From: CAYNLK01 sp964398055
GTDB taxonomy: Bacteria > Chloroflexota > Anaerolineae > 4572-78 > J111
Assembly: GCA_964398055.1 (NCBI GenBank)
Contig: CAYNLK010000012.1
Coordinates: forward strand, 1-64,000
Direction of reading: 5' to 3'
DNA: 64,000 bases
Shown here in pieces: positions 27,019-36,252 of this stretch. The first letter of the stretch is position 1. Each line of letters starts with the position of its first letter. Under the pieces are notes generated by a model. That model searched no databases and had not been told where the DNA came from. It saw only the letters and a list, made by a program, of their open reading frames with translations. The position numbers were made by a program, and so were the translations under genes.

Positions 27019-27959
27019 TGGTTGGCTGCCGGAGAGTCCGGATTAGACGAGATATGTCAGTATTCACCAAGTCGAGACATTTTTTACAGACCGGTCTGTT
27101 CTGTCAAGAACGCGTGCTGATTGTGCAGCCATTGGAGGGCCTGGCAAATCGGTTACGGGTGCTGGCCTCGGCCAAGCTAATGGCCGAACATACAGGGCGA
27201 AATTTGTTAGTTAGCTGGACTCGTCAACCAACACGTTGCAATGCCAGGTGGACCGATTTGTTTGTAAACCCTGTCGATGAATATCCCTATCCCTATCGAG
27301 TCTTAAAGTATCAAGAAAAATTTCAGTGTAACAAAGTCAGAATCTTGATTCCGTTTCAACAACCGGAGATTTTGACCGAACTTGAGCCTATTCTACAAAG
27401 CGACATCCCGGTTATTGCTGTGAGCCACTTCGGCTTGTTTAAGCCCCAGTGGGTGTTACAGGCAGAATTTCAGGATATCCGCTCAAGATTTTATCGTTCT
27501 CTTAAGCCGATCTCGAAAATAGAACAGACTGTCAAAAGTGTTGTTGATGGACAATTTGCCAATCACGAGGTAATCGGTGTACACATCAGGCGGACTGATT
27601 TACGTCCTGATCTGGGGGATGTTCCTCCCCAGCAGATTTCACCGACTTCGCTCTTCATTGAAGAAATGGAGAAGCTCCTTGCCGGTAATCCGAAAATCAA
27701 ATTTTTTCTGGCCACGGATGATTTTTTAGAACAGAAGACCATCATTGAGCATTTTGGGGATAAGGTGATCCTTTATCATAAAAATACCATTAATCGAAAT
27801 AGTCGCCAGGGTATTCAAGATGCCTTGATTGATTGGCTCCTTTTGTCCAGAACGTCATTGATAATTCGTTCTCATTACAGTTCTTTTTCAGAGGAAAGCG
27901 CCTTAGTCAATCAGATCCCTGTCATTACCATCCGGGCTGAGCAGTCAACAGCCAACTAA
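27018..27959 (+). CDS. Fucosyltransferase-like protein (NodZ/O-FucT superfamily)
   Basis: 313 residues. LEGLANRLRVLASAKLM near the start, GVHIRRTDLRPD in the middle (the HxRRxD motif of GDP-fucose enzymes), FFLATDD and the C-terminal ALIDWLLLSRTSLIIRS with SSFSEES all fit the GT23/GT65/GT68 superfamily. I infer transfer of fucose or a related 6-deoxy sugar from GDP. The ATG at 27018 overlaps the ABC stop (TAATG); an alternative ATG at 27054 would shorten it by 12 residues. Its base composition is lower in G+C than the flanking genes, a hint of separate origin. Confidence 0.7.
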   Translation: MVGCRRVRIRRDMSVFTKSRHFLQTGLFCQERVLIVQPLEGLANRLRVLASAKLMAEHTGRNLLVSWTRQPTRCNARWTDLFVNPVDEYPYPYRVLKYQEKFQCNKVRILIPFQQPEILTELEPILQSDIPVIAVSHFGLFKPQWVLQAEFQDIRSRFYRSLKPISKIEQTVKSVVDGQFANHEVIGVHIRRTDLRPDLGDVPPQQISPTSLFIEEMEKLLAGNPKIKFFLATDDFLEQKTIIEHFGDKVILYHKNTINRNSRQGIQDALIDWLLLSRTSLIIRSHYSSFSEESALVNQIPVITIRAEQSTAN

Positions 27960-27969
27960 CCTACTACCT

Positions 27970-29136
27970 ATGTCAAATATATTATCAGGCCAGCCCAAAC
28001 CCCGCGTCATTATCTTGAACAACGAAATCATACCCTATCGCATCCCGCTGTTTGAGCGGCTGGCGGCGCGGGATAACCTCCGGCCTCTGGTGTTGTATTG
28101 TGGTCGCCGCGCCCACGACCGCCAGTGGAATCTGGACAACTTCCGGTTGGCTTATCCGTACAAAATCCTGACCGGCTTCTCCTTAAAACTTCCCAAGCCC
28201 AGGTACAATGAGCGGCGGACTATCTGGGTCAACCCTTTGCTTGGCCTTGAACTGGTGCGCCAGCGTCCCGACGTGATTATTGGTTACGAATACTCCGTGC
28301 CCGCGCTGACGGCCATGCTTTACAGCCAACTCAGCCGCTGCCCCTATCTAACCTGGTCGGAAATGACGGCCCACGCCGACCGTTCCTTAACTTCAGACCA
28401 ACACTGGACCCGGCGCTATATCATCCCGCGCAGCCGGGCTTTTCTGGGCACCAGCCACGGCGTCTATCAGGGGTTGAATCAACAAGGGGTTGCGCCAGAT
28501 CGTTTCTTTCTGGCCCCGCAACCGCTGGATGTGGCCTATTTTCAGGCGCAGAGCCGGCTGTGGCAGAGCAGGCAGGCGGCCGGCCCGCCCACAGTGGTCT
28601 ATGTTGGTTATTTGAACGAGCGCAAAGGCGTCACCCATCTCATTCAAGCTTTCAAACAGGTGGTCGAGCAGCTGCCCCAGGCGGTCTTGAAGATTGCCGG
28701 CGTGGGGGTGTTAGAAGCCAGCCTGCGACAGCAGGTAGAACAATTGGGACTTCAAGTGCAAGTGCAGTTCCTGGGTTTTATCGAACCGGTCGATATGCCG
28801 CGAATCTATGCCGGCGCCGATGTATTCGTGCTGCCTTCGTTGGAGGATACTTTTGGCGTGGTTGCCACCGAAGCCCTGGCCAGCGGCTTGAGCGTGATCT
28901 GTTCGCAATATGCCGGCTTTTCCACCTTCCTGACCGATGGGCATAACGGCTTCATCATCGACCCGCAAAATCATGACCAACTGGCCGAACGCATGCTCCG
29001 GTTATTGCGCGATGCAACCTTGCGGGCCTGCTTTGGCCAAAATGCCCAACCTTTACTGGAACTGTTCAGTCCTGATTACGTGGCCCGGCAATTTGAAGCT
29101 GCCGTCTCGTCCGTACTCCAAGTTAGCAAGCCATGA
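27970..29136 (+). CDS. Family 4 glycosyltransferase
   Basis: 388 residues of GT-B type. The donor-binding domain shows VVYVGYLNERKGVTHLIQAF, VQFLGFIEPVDMPRIYAGAD and the E-x7-E signature EDTFGVVATEALASG. The N-terminal acceptor domain contains RVIILNNEIIPYRIPLFERL. Retaining enzymes of this family use nucleotide sugars. It follows the fucosyltransferase-like gene by 10 bp and overlaps the sulfotransferase gene by 4 bp, so these are one operon. Confidence 0.92.
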   Translation: MSNILSGQPKPRVIILNNEIIPYRIPLFERLAARDNLRPLVLYCGRRAHDRQWNLDNFRLAYPYKILTGFSLKLPKPRYNERRTIWVNPLLGLELVRQRPDVIIGYEYSVPALTAMLYSQLSRCPYLTWSEMTAHADRSLTSDQHWTRRYIIPRSRAFLGTSHGVYQGLNQQGVAPDRFFLAPQPLDVAYFQAQSRLWQSRQAAGPPTVVYVGYLNERKGVTHLIQAFKQVVEQLPQAVLKIAGVGVLEASLRQQVEQLGLQVQVQFLGFIEPVDMPRIYAGADVFVLPSLEDTFGVVATEALASGLSVICSQYAGFSTFLTDGHNGFIIDPQNHDQLAERMLRLLRDATLRACFGQNAQPLLELFSPDYVARQFEAAVSSVLQVSKP

Positions 29137-29981
29137 GTTACGCCGAACGATTTCAGCAGTTAGTCAGCGATCCTATTTTTATTGTTGGCCCGGCCCGTTC
29201 CGGCACCACCTGGATGTATGACATCTTAACGGCTCACCCTCAGGTCGCCGGGGTCTATGAATCCTGGCTATTTACGCCCCAAAACGGCGTTGGCTCACTT
29301 TTCAGCGCGGCCCACTATCCCGCTCGCCATTCCGGTCTGGGCCGCCTCATCGATCGGGAGGAAGTAATTGATTTGGTGAGAGAGATGGTCAAAGAAATTA
29401 TGGGGCGAGTTATTGAGCCTCACCATTGCCTTCTGGTTGAAAAAAGTCCCAATCATATCTACACCATCCCCCTCATCCGCGAAATCTTCCCCCGGGCCAA
29501 ATTCATTCACCTGCTGCGAGACGGCCGCGATGTCTGGATTTCGGTGTGGGCCGCCGCCAAATCATGGAGTCCGGGCTGGCGCAATAGTTTTGGCCGTTCG
29601 ACGGCTGCGGCTGCCCGGACCTGGCGGGGTGAAGTTCAACAGGCCCAAGCTGCCAGCCAGGTTTTGGGGCCAGATTTTCTGCCCGTACGCTACGAAGAGC
29701 TCCATGCCGAGCCTATCGCCGGATTTCGGCGGATGTATGATTTTTGCGGTTTGCCCTACGATGAAGCTTTGCTCAATACGATTTTCGAAACGACTGATTT
29801 CAAGAAAAACTACGAAGGTGGTGAAACTAAATTCCGCCGCGGCGGGCGGGTGGGGGATTGGCGGGAGCAGTTCACGTTATGGGATGCGCTAATTTATAAC
29901 TTGATTGCCGGCCAGACCTTGATCGACCTGGGCTATGAAAAAAATCGTTTTTGGTGGCCGCGTTTCTGGCCGGCTGGCTAA
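29133..29981 (+). CDS. PAPS-dependent sulfotransferase
   Basis: 282 residues. The 5'-phosphosulfate loop is IFIVGPARSGTTWMYD and the 3'-phosphate loop is HLLRDGRDVWISVW; a later RYEELHAEP is also typical. It transfers sulfate from PAPS, most likely to a sugar hydroxyl or lipid head group given the locus. Its start is coupled to the GT4 gene (ATGA), and it converges with the next minus-strand gene by 4 bp. A sulfated, perhaps fucosylated, surface glycan is the reasonable inference. Confidence 0.88.
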   Translation: MSYAERFQQLVSDPIFIVGPARSGTTWMYDILTAHPQVAGVYESWLFTPQNGVGSLFSAAHYPARHSGLGRLIDREEVIDLVREMVKEIMGRVIEPHHCLLVEKSPNHIYTIPLIREIFPRAKFIHLLRDGRDVWISVWAAAKSWSPGWRNSFGRSTAAAARTWRGEVQQAQAASQVLGPDFLPVRYEELHAEPIAGFRRMYDFCGLPYDEALLNTIFETTDFKKNYEGGETKFRRGGRVGDWREQFTLWDALIYNLIAGQTLIDLGYEKNRFWWPRFWPAG

Positions 29982-30874
29982 GAGCGTGGTTTGGAGCGAT
30001 TGCGCCGCCCTTCCAGCCGGCGGCCCCAACTATGCACCGGTGAGGTCAACCCCACCAGCAGCCAGACGCCTGGCGGCGCTTTGATCTGCCAGAGCAACTC
30101 GAATAACTCCACATAATATTGCCCCTTGTACCGCTTTGGAGTTTCAATGGGCTGGGGGTAGTCAACCTGTTGTTGCTTTTGATGAAAGTAATAAGCCCCT
30201 CGGCCATAGCGGAACTGCTGTTTTAAATAGCCCTGGTAGGTGCTGTGATGATAATGCCACACCTGAGCCGGCGGAAAATAGTGCTGCCGGTAACCGTAGC
30301 CGGCCAGTCGATAACCAAATTCCAAATCCTCGGCTGCGGCCAGGGGAAAAGTTTCATCAAAACCGCCCAGGTCGTTAAAAATCGTCCGGCGATAGGTAAC
30401 GTTGTTGCTGGTCAACAGCAGCTTGTGGCCGTGAATGTCCTCAAAATAAGTTAACATGTAATCCAGGTAGCGCTGCCAGGCTTCGGCGGCCGGATTACCG
30501 GGATAGGGATTGAGCAGTTGCCCGCCCAGGCCGGCCCAGGCCGGATATTGCTGCCAGCCCCGGGCAAACTGCTCCAGCCAATCGGATTTGACCACACAGT
30601 CGTCATCGGTAAAGGCCAGGTAGTCGGCTTGGGCCAGGGCGGCTCCCAAATTACGGACTGCCGCCGGTCCCTTGTGCTCAGCCTCAACCAGGTGCAGCGG
30701 TAAACTGTTTTTGAGCCGGTCCGTTATCCCAGCAAAGGAGTTGGCCCCCCCATCATTGACCACAATAATTTCCCATCGCTCGGCCGGGTAGCGGAGTTGA
30801 CTGAAAGACGCTAAACAGCGGGCCAACGCCGCCGGTCGATTGTAGGTGGGGATGATGACACTAAAATCCATCAA
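29978..30874 (-). CDS. Family 2 glycosyltransferase
   Basis: 298 residues with FSVIIPTYNRPAALARCL, IIVVNDGG, AFTDDDCVV (DxD) and AAEDLEFGYRL. A C-terminal part, LEFGYRLAGYGYRQHYFP and VWHYHHSTYQGYLKQQ, resembles the mycofactocin/rhamnosyl type transferases. It follows the multi-pass membrane-protein gene by only 3 bp, so the two are one operon converging on the plus-strand locus. The sugar is unknown. Confidence 0.9.
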   Translation of the reverse strand: MMDFSVIIPTYNRPAALARCLASFSQLRYPAERWEIIVVNDGGANSFAGITDRLKNSLPLHLVEAEHKGPAAVRNLGAALAQADYLAFTDDDCVVKSDWLEQFARGWQQYPAWAGLGGQLLNPYPGNPAAEAWQRYLDYMLTYFEDIHGHKLLLTSNNVTYRRTIFNDLGGFDETFPLAAAEDLEFGYRLAGYGYRQHYFPPAQVWHYHHSTYQGYLKQQFRYGRGAYYFHQKQQQVDYPQPIETPKRYKGQYYVELFELLWQIKAPPGVWLLVGLTSPVHSWGRRLEGRRNRSKPRS

Positions 30875-30877
30875 ACT

Positions 30878-32365
30878 CTATTCTCGGGGCAGTGGGTGGG
30901 TGTTTGTAAAAATCCAGGCGCCGGTATGCAGCAGACAGACAGCTACCACAAACAGAGCCGCGGCGCGCAGTTTTTCTGGCCGGGTCATGGTGTGAACCAG
31001 TAGATAACCGGCCAGCAAGGTATAAACAAAGGCCGCCGGAGCAAATAAATCCCAATCGTGGCGTCCACCGTAATCGGGATTCCACAGCCAGGTCAGCAAA
31101 AGATACATGGCGGCGGTCAGACCCAAAAAATAGCCGTAATCCCGGTCAGTTTGCCGTTCAAAAAGGGTTAGCCGAAAGCGGTAACCCGTCCACAAGGTCA
31201 GGAGGATAATCGGCAAACCGAAGGGTGAAATTAGAAAGTGAATGTTCAACCAATCCAGCAGGTGGGCGGCTGAGAACATGGTGTAATGCTGCCATCTCGT
31301 CGTGGTTTCGAACAGGGGCACAAACCAGATACCGTCGCCGCCGCCGGGCCGGTCTTCCCCCAGCAAAGCCGCCAGGCCGTGCCCGCCGCTTTCCATCAAC
31401 AGGAACACGGCCCCGCCCACCAGCAGCGGCGGCAGTAGCGTTTGCAGTAGTACTCCCCGGCCCGACACGTAGCCGCGCCGCCAGCACAGCCAGACCAGCA
31501 GCCATAGCCCCGGCCACAGAAAAACGGTCGAAGGGTGAAAGGCGTTGGTGATCGAGAAGGCCAGCACCGGCCAGAGCGGCGATAGGTCGCCTTGTAAGGC
31601 TTGCCAGGCCAAAAATAAGGTCACCAGCAAGCCCAGGGAAACAATCGTGTAATTTTCGACATAGCCGAAAAACAACTGCATCGAGCCGGTCGTCAGGAGC
31701 AACCCGGCCAGCACCACCGCCTCCAGGATAGTCCGGCCCAGCCGGGTTACAAAATTGAGCAGCACATAAACAAAGATCATCCCGCAGACAATACTGACCG
31801 CGGCGTACACCTGCTCTACCGGCCAGCCCAGCAGCGGGTTAGCCACATATTGCCACAGCCGCTGGTGCAGAAATACGGTCAGCGGGGCCTGCCAGTTGTA
31901 GATTACCCGCAGCTCCAAATCCGGGTAAGAGAGGGCCACCGACAGCAAGTAAGCGTCGCCCCAGCGCAGATGGCGTAGCCGGGCCAGCCAAAACAACAGC
32001 CCCATCATCAGGGCCGCCAGGGCAAACCAGCGCTCACGGGCCGGTACTGCGCCGGCCGGCCAGGCTGCCCACAAGCGATACAAACCGTTTGAAATCGTCT
32101 GATTGACCGCCGGCACGGTCAAGGCGCCGGCCAACAAGGCCAGGCTCCAGCCCAACCACGGCGGCAGGAAGGTGTAGGGCCAAACGCTCCAGAAAGTCTC
32201 TTCCGGCAGTACATAGGCAGCCAGGTGCAGCGTCAGGACGATCAAGCCCCATACTTTGATCCCCGACCACAACCAATTTTGGGCCGCGTCCAGTCTCTCT
32301 GTTTTAACTTGAGCCAAATACTGAGCAGACGTAGTCATACCGGCCTGATCCGGCCTTACCATCAT
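30878..32365 (-). CDS. Multi-pass membrane protein, possibly GT-C glycosyltransferase
   Basis: About 495 residues with ten or more hydrophobic segments. An early loop has RWGDAYLLSVALSYPDLE, a place where GT-C enzymes keep acidic residues, and FGYVENYT occurs mid-protein. No family could be assigned with certainty. Start codons at 32365 and 32362 follow GGTGAG; a third at 32338 is possible. With the next GT2 gene it probably completes or polymerises the same glycan, by position alone. A heptamer tract lies directly upstream. Confidence 0.7.
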   Translation of the reverse strand: MMVRPDQAGMTTSAQYLAQVKTERLDAAQNWLWSGIKVWGLIVLTLHLAAYVLPEETFWSVWPYTFLPPWLGWSLALLAGALTVPAVNQTISNGLYRLWAAWPAGAVPARERWFALAALMMGLLFWLARLRHLRWGDAYLLSVALSYPDLELRVIYNWQAPLTVFLHQRLWQYVANPLLGWPVEQVYAAVSIVCGMIFVYVLLNFVTRLGRTILEAVVLAGLLLTTGSMQLFFGYVENYTIVSLGLLVTLFLAWQALQGDLSPLWPVLAFSITNAFHPSTVFLWPGLWLLVWLCWRRGYVSGRGVLLQTLLPPLLVGGAVFLLMESGGHGLAALLGEDRPGGGDGIWFVPLFETTTRWQHYTMFSAAHLLDWLNIHFLISPFGLPIILLTLWTGYRFRLTLFERQTDRDYGYFLGLTAAMYLLLTWLWNPDYGGRHDWDLFAPAAFVYTLLAGYLLVHTMTRPEKLRAAALFVVAVCLLHTGAWIFTNTHPLPRE

Positions 32366-32388
32366 ATCTCACCAAAAAAACCTGCTAC

Positions 32389-32466
32389 TTGCCACCTGCT
32401 ACCTGCTACCTGCTACCTGCTACCTGCTACCTGCCACCTGCCACCTGCTACCTGCCACTTGTAACC
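32389..32466. repeat. Heptamer tandem repeats (TACCTGC)
   Basis: About ten copies of a 7-bp unit, TACCTGC with variant CACCTGC, fill the gap between the saccharopine-dehydrogenase-like gene and the membrane-protein gene. Confidence 0.85.
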
Positions 32467-32467
32467 T

Positions 32468-33679
32468 TCAACCTGCCACTCGCTCCGTCACCGTGACCTC
32501 GGTTTTGATGCCGCGTTGGGCCAGCTCGGCGAAAAAGCGGTTAGGCTCGACGCTGGTTTCCGGCGGGTAGACGCCTTTGACGCTGACCTCTCCGGCGGCC
32601 AGCCAGCGGGCCACCACCGCCGGCGGCACGCCGACCACCAGCGTGCCCCCGCTGACGCCATAATCCGGGTGAGGCCAGGCCGTCGTGTCGACCCGGACGG
32701 TCAGCGGTTGGCCGGCTTTGCGGCCCTCTACCACCGTGGCAATATCTTTGAAACCCGGGTTCTCGCCTCGTTCGACGGCTTGACTCCGGCTCAAGACCTT
32801 GAGCAGGACCTCACGTGGCCGGACTTCCACCGGCGCCACCTGGCCGTCCGGCAATTTGGCGGTCACGGTGAGGGGCGTTTTGTCGCCAAAGCCAACTTTG
32901 GTCAGAAACTGCAATTTACGGAAGGCTTTTTCACTGTAGCCAAAGAAATGGATTTTGAAGAAACATTCCTGGATGCCTTTGGCGGCATAGCTGAGGGGCA
33001 ACGTGGCTACCTCTGAATGGAGCGACAGGTGGGCGATTTGATGACCAATCGGTGGGCGGAAATCGAACCACTCTTCTTCGGTCAGCGGCTCTAAATCGAT
33101 GAACCGGCCCTGGCGGAAGACCATTGGCCGCTCGGTCATCTCATCCAGAATGGTATAGAGCGAATAAGGCCAGGCCAGCGTGTCTTTGGAGTCGGTGGTA
33201 GCGCCGTTGTATATTTTGATCGCCTCAATCGTATCAAACCGTTCCGCCGCCAGGGCCGCCTGAACGTTGGCAATGCCCGGGCAAGAGCCTAGCCCCAAAA
33301 CGGCAGTCAAGCCGCAGGCTTGAAAATCTGTATGCAGTTCCAACTGTTTGCGGGTGGTGAAAAACAATCCACCCAGGTCAACGTAGTGACTACCGGTCGC
33401 CAGACAGGCCTGCATCACCTCCAAGTTGAAATAATATTGGACGCTGTTGATGGTGCAATCGATACCCCGGAGTAGTTCAACCAGGGCCGGCCGGTTGGTG
33501 ACATCCAGGCCAACCACCTTAAAACGGCTGTCACGCGGGGCAACTTTGGCCACAGTGGCCTGGGCGCCGGCCTCATTCAAGTCGGCCACAATGACCTGAT
33601 TGACCTCATCGTTCAAGGCCAGGTCACGGGCAATGACCTGGCCGATAATGCCGGCGCCACCAAGCAGTGCAATCTTCAT
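32468..33679 (-). CDS. Saccharopine dehydrogenase-family oxidoreductase
   Basis: 403 residues. The N-terminal Rossmann fold MKIALLGGAGIIGQVIARDL binds NAD(P), DLGGLFF and LGLGSCPGIANVQAALAAE are typical of the family, which includes saccharopine, lysine and related dehydrogenases. The substrate is unknown; an amino-acid product with an imine intermediate is likely. It is transcribed alone. Codon use is native. Confidence 0.82.
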   Translation of the reverse strand: MKIALLGGAGIIGQVIARDLALNDEVNQVIVADLNEAGAQATVAKVAPRDSRFKVVGLDVTNRPALVELLRGIDCTINSVQYYFNLEVMQACLATGSHYVDLGGLFFTTRKQLELHTDFQACGLTAVLGLGSCPGIANVQAALAAERFDTIEAIKIYNGATTDSKDTLAWPYSLYTILDEMTERPMVFRQGRFIDLEPLTEEEWFDFRPPIGHQIAHLSLHSEVATLPLSYAAKGIQECFFKIHFFGYSEKAFRKLQFLTKVGFGDKTPLTVTAKLPDGQVAPVEVRPREVLLKVLSRSQAVERGENPGFKDIATVVEGRKAGQPLTVRVDTTAWPHPDYGVSGGTLVVGVPPAVVARWLAAGEVSVKGVYPPETSVEPNRFFAELAQRGIKTEVTVTERVAG

Positions 33680-33838
33680 CGCCGTATATCTCCTTTGATT
33701 GGATTAGGTGAAATAATTGTAGGTGAAAAAATGGATAAAGTCTCTCTATCTTACCCGGATTTGGGCGATGAACAAATTGGGCGGGGGTGGAATTATTTAG
33801 GGAGCAGTTTCGGTTGGATAGATAATCCGTGAAACGTA

Positions 33839-33885
33839 AGGCTTTTTCGCTATTGAAATTACGTTTTACGCAGCACGTTTTACAT
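33839..33885. repeat. Imperfect inverted repeat (AAACGTAA / TTACGTTT)
   Basis: AAACGTAAG near 33835 and TTACGTTTTACG near 33860 pair imperfectly, with a second ACGTTTTAC at 33875. It occupies the gap after the oxidoreductase's 5' end, which otherwise has no gene before 33942. Confidence 0.4.
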
Positions 33886-33891
33886 CATCTT

Positions 33892-33920
33892 TTGGTCGAG
33901 GGTAGATAACGAATTATAAT
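33892..33920 (+). promoter_or_regulatory. Sigma-70-type promoter of the small Cys-rich ORF
   Basis: TTGGTC (33892-33897), a 17-bp spacer and a perfect TATAAT (33915-33920) precede the proposed start at 33942 by about 21 bp. Confidence 0.6.
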
Positions 33921-33941
33921 TAGGTATGGGGGTGAAAACAA

Positions 33942-34295
33942 TTGTACAGCTTATTCAGTTACCTCAAAAGAGTTGGTTATTTTTGGCAGAAGCCGGCTGA
34001 TGTACCCCGGCGTTGTATTTTTGACCAACGCTACGGCTGCGTTATTCCTTATCCCATCCCTACCCAGAGCTTGGGCACCAGCTTTGACCTGCAGGCGATG
34101 GCCAGTAATTGCGGTTATGCCGGCGATGAGAACAATTGGTGGCACGTTCATCATTCCGCCCCGGCCTTTGCCGGTGGGCTGGCCCAGAGTTGTCCCCATA
34201 GCTATAAACCCGGTCGGCTTGAGCAGGCTAAACCCTGCAAATGTGAAAAAATGGATTTTTGGCAGGAGAGAATCAAAGAATATGCTAACCGTTGA
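33942..34295 (+). CDS. Small cysteine-rich protein of unknown function
   Basis: 117 residues from a TTG start, with GGGGTG about eight bases upstream and a good promoter. Six cysteines occur (in PRRCIF, YGCVI, SNCGY, QSCPH, KPCKCEK), together with NNWWHVHHSAPAF, a His/Trp-rich stretch. I know no family. Codon use in this frame is like the neighbours, which favours it over the two other open frames here. A ligand or metal is suggested by the Cys/His content. Its end overlaps the next tiny gene. Confidence 0.5.
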   Translation: MYSLFSYLKRVGYFWQKPADVPRRCIFDQRYGCVIPYPIPTQSLGTSFDLQAMASNCGYAGDENNWWHVHHSAPAFAGGLAQSCPHSYKPGRLEQAKPCKCEKMDFWQERIKEYANR

Positions 34296-34410
34296 TGAGC
34301 GACAGTTTGAAATGAGGTATGCTCCGATTGCCTGTGGTTTACAGTTGTTGGTGGCAGGCTGCGTGGTGACTTCTATCCTGGGGGCTATCTGGTGGTTTTT
34401 GTTCCGCTAA
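34282..34410 (+). CDS. Tiny membrane protein (42 aa)
   Basis: Starts at ATG 34282 within the end of the Cys-rich gene, with AGGAGAG 13 bases upstream. The protein has a short acidic N-terminus (MLTVDERQFEMRY) and one membrane segment (LLVAGCVVTSILGAIWWFLF). The position suggests translational coupling and a shared role. It is too short to assign. Confidence 0.4.
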   Translation: MLTVDERQFEMRYAPIACGLQLLVAGCVVTSILGAIWWFLFR

Positions 34411-34506
34411 GAATTTTATGTTAATAGCTCAACTGTTCCCTTTTTTTTGATTCTGTGGTAAAATACCGCTACTTGGTGCAGACAGGTATGGACGAAGGGA
34501 GTTGGG

Positions 34507-36228
34507 ATGGCCAGTTATAGCCATGCCGAGTATTTAGAGCAGCTATTGAAAGTGCTGACCACCAAACCAACATTCGCCGAATTCCCGGAGTTGGTTGAGT
34601 TTGCCAACCGGGCTGAATTCGGTTTTTTTGAGCAAGGGGCCAAGGTCATCAACCAGGGCGATTGGGGTGAGGATTTTTATGTGGTTCTAAGCGGCCAATT
34701 GCGAGCCATTGATATGAGTTTTGACCCGCCCCACCTGCTGAATTATATGGGGGTAGGCGAGATTTTTGGCACCCGGGCTTTGCTTGAAGCAGAGCCTCGA
34801 GCGGCCACTATTGAGGTGGTCACCGACGCCCATCTGGCTATCTTTGATAAAACCGACTGGGATTGGCTCATTCATCGCGATGACCGGATCGAAACTTATT
34901 TTCGGAACCTGGAGCGGGAGCGTGAACTTCACTCCAAATTTGAGTTTCCGGGCCGGCAGTGGGATGAGGTGGTGGTCATCGCGGTTAAGCGGCACGTTTT
35001 GGCCTTGCTGCAAAAAATGGTCTCGCCGATCGTGCTCATGATTTTTCCGGTGATGTTCCTGTTGGCGGCTGAACTCCTCGGCTTTACCTTTCACAACATC
35101 ATTATCGATAATGGCTGGCTGACCCTGCTGTCGATTGGGCCTTTTATTTTGCTGTCGGTCATTTTGGGCCTTTACAACTATTTTGATTGGCGCAACGACG
35201 ATTTCATTGTCACCACCAAACGAGTCGTTCATATCGACCGAATTCTGTTGTATGGCGAAAAACGGGATGAGGCCCCGCTGGTGCGAATTCAGGACGTGGA
35301 GGTGGTCTCTTACCACTTGCTTGAGCGGTTTTTTGATTACCACGATATAATGGTCAAAACGGCTGGGGCCGGAGTTATTAAGGTTGATGGCATCCCAGAC
35401 GCCGAAAAGATACGCGAAGCAATCTTTCAAGAACGGCGTCGCGCCGTGGAACGGCGTTCGTCAGCCGATCTATCGGCGATTCGTAGCATGATTGCCCAGC
35501 GTTTGGACTGGAAAGGAGTTTTAGAAAAGCCGGTTTTGGCCTTTGCCGAACCTGAGGCAACCGTGGAGACCACGGTGAGAGATCGCCATTTACCCAAGTT
35601 TCTCGATTATTTCTGGCCGCGGACCAAAGTCGTCTTGCACGAGGCTGATGGGACGGTCATTTTGTGGCATAAACATTACCTGATCTTGTTGTGGCTCACC
35701 ATGTTGCCGATGCTGGCCGTGGCCGCTTCGGGTTATTTCTTTCTGGCTTCATTTTTGGGCTTCTTTCCATTCAACAATCCCGCCGGAGTTTCTTGGTGGG
35801 TCATTTCTGGCGCCCTGACCGTGGTTAGCCTGGTGTGGCTGGCCGCCCGGTACGACGGTTGGCAGAGAGACCGTTACCTGGTCACCGACCGGCGCATCAT
35901 CGATATCGAAGGGACGCCCTTCCGTCTGGGCGGTGAAAAACGGCGTGAGGGTACCTTTGATAATATTCAAAACATCACTTACCAGATTCCCAATTTTTTC
36001 TACCAACTGCTGAATATGGGTAACGTGATCATTGAAACTGCCGGAACTGAGGCTACCTTCACGTTTGATTTAGTGTATAATCCCAGTGGAATTCAGGAAG
36101 AGATCTTCAACCGGATGGTCCTATTTCAGCAGAAACAGCGGGAGCGAGAGCGGGACGCCACTACCGCTCAACTGGTGGAAGTCGTAGCCGAGTATCATCA
36201 TTTGTGGGAAAAGACAAAGCAAACCTGA
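34507..36228 (+). CDS. Membrane protein with cyclic-nucleotide-binding and two bPH2 domains
   Basis: 573 residues in an uncommon order: an N-terminal cyclic-nucleotide-binding fold (about 20-130; IFGTRALLEAEPRAATIEVV is its phosphate-binding cassette region), two membrane segments (VLMIFPVMFLLAAELLGFTF and LLSIGPFILLSVILGLYNYF), a bacterial PH domain (RNDDFIVTTKRVVHIDR type), two more membrane segments, and a second bPH2 domain with RDRYLVTDRRIIDIEGTPF. Each pair of membrane helices plus a PH domain is a YdbT-like unit. It may sense a nucleotide and act at the membrane. ATG follows GGAGTTGGG. It ends at a strong terminator. Confidence 0.85.
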   Translation: MASYSHAEYLEQLLKVLTTKPTFAEFPELVEFANRAEFGFFEQGAKVINQGDWGEDFYVVLSGQLRAIDMSFDPPHLLNYMGVGEIFGTRALLEAEPRAATIEVVTDAHLAIFDKTDWDWLIHRDDRIETYFRNLERERELHSKFEFPGRQWDEVVVIAVKRHVLALLQKMVSPIVLMIFPVMFLLAAELLGFTFHNIIIDNGWLTLLSIGPFILLSVILGLYNYFDWRNDDFIVTTKRVVHIDRILLYGEKRDEAPLVRIQDVEVVSYHLLERFFDYHDIMVKTAGAGVIKVDGIPDAEKIREAIFQERRRAVERRSSADLSAIRSMIAQRLDWKGVLEKPVLAFAEPEATVETTVRDRHLPKFLDYFWPRTKVVLHEADGTVILWHKHYLILLWLTMLPMLAVAASGYFFLASFLGFFPFNNPAGVSWWVISGALTVVSLVWLAARYDGWQRDRYLVTDRRIIDIEGTPFRLGGEKRREGTFDNIQNITYQIPNFFYQLLNMGNVIIETAGTEATFTFDLVYNPSGIQEEIFNRMVLFQQKQRERERDATTAQLVEVVAEYHHLWEKTKQT

Positions 36229-36252
36229 GCAGTTGCTCCACCTGGCTCAATC

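Noticed and set aside
33951..34199. Minus-strand frame opposite the Cys-rich ORF
   Set aside because: No ribosome site and poorer codon use than the plus-strand frame.
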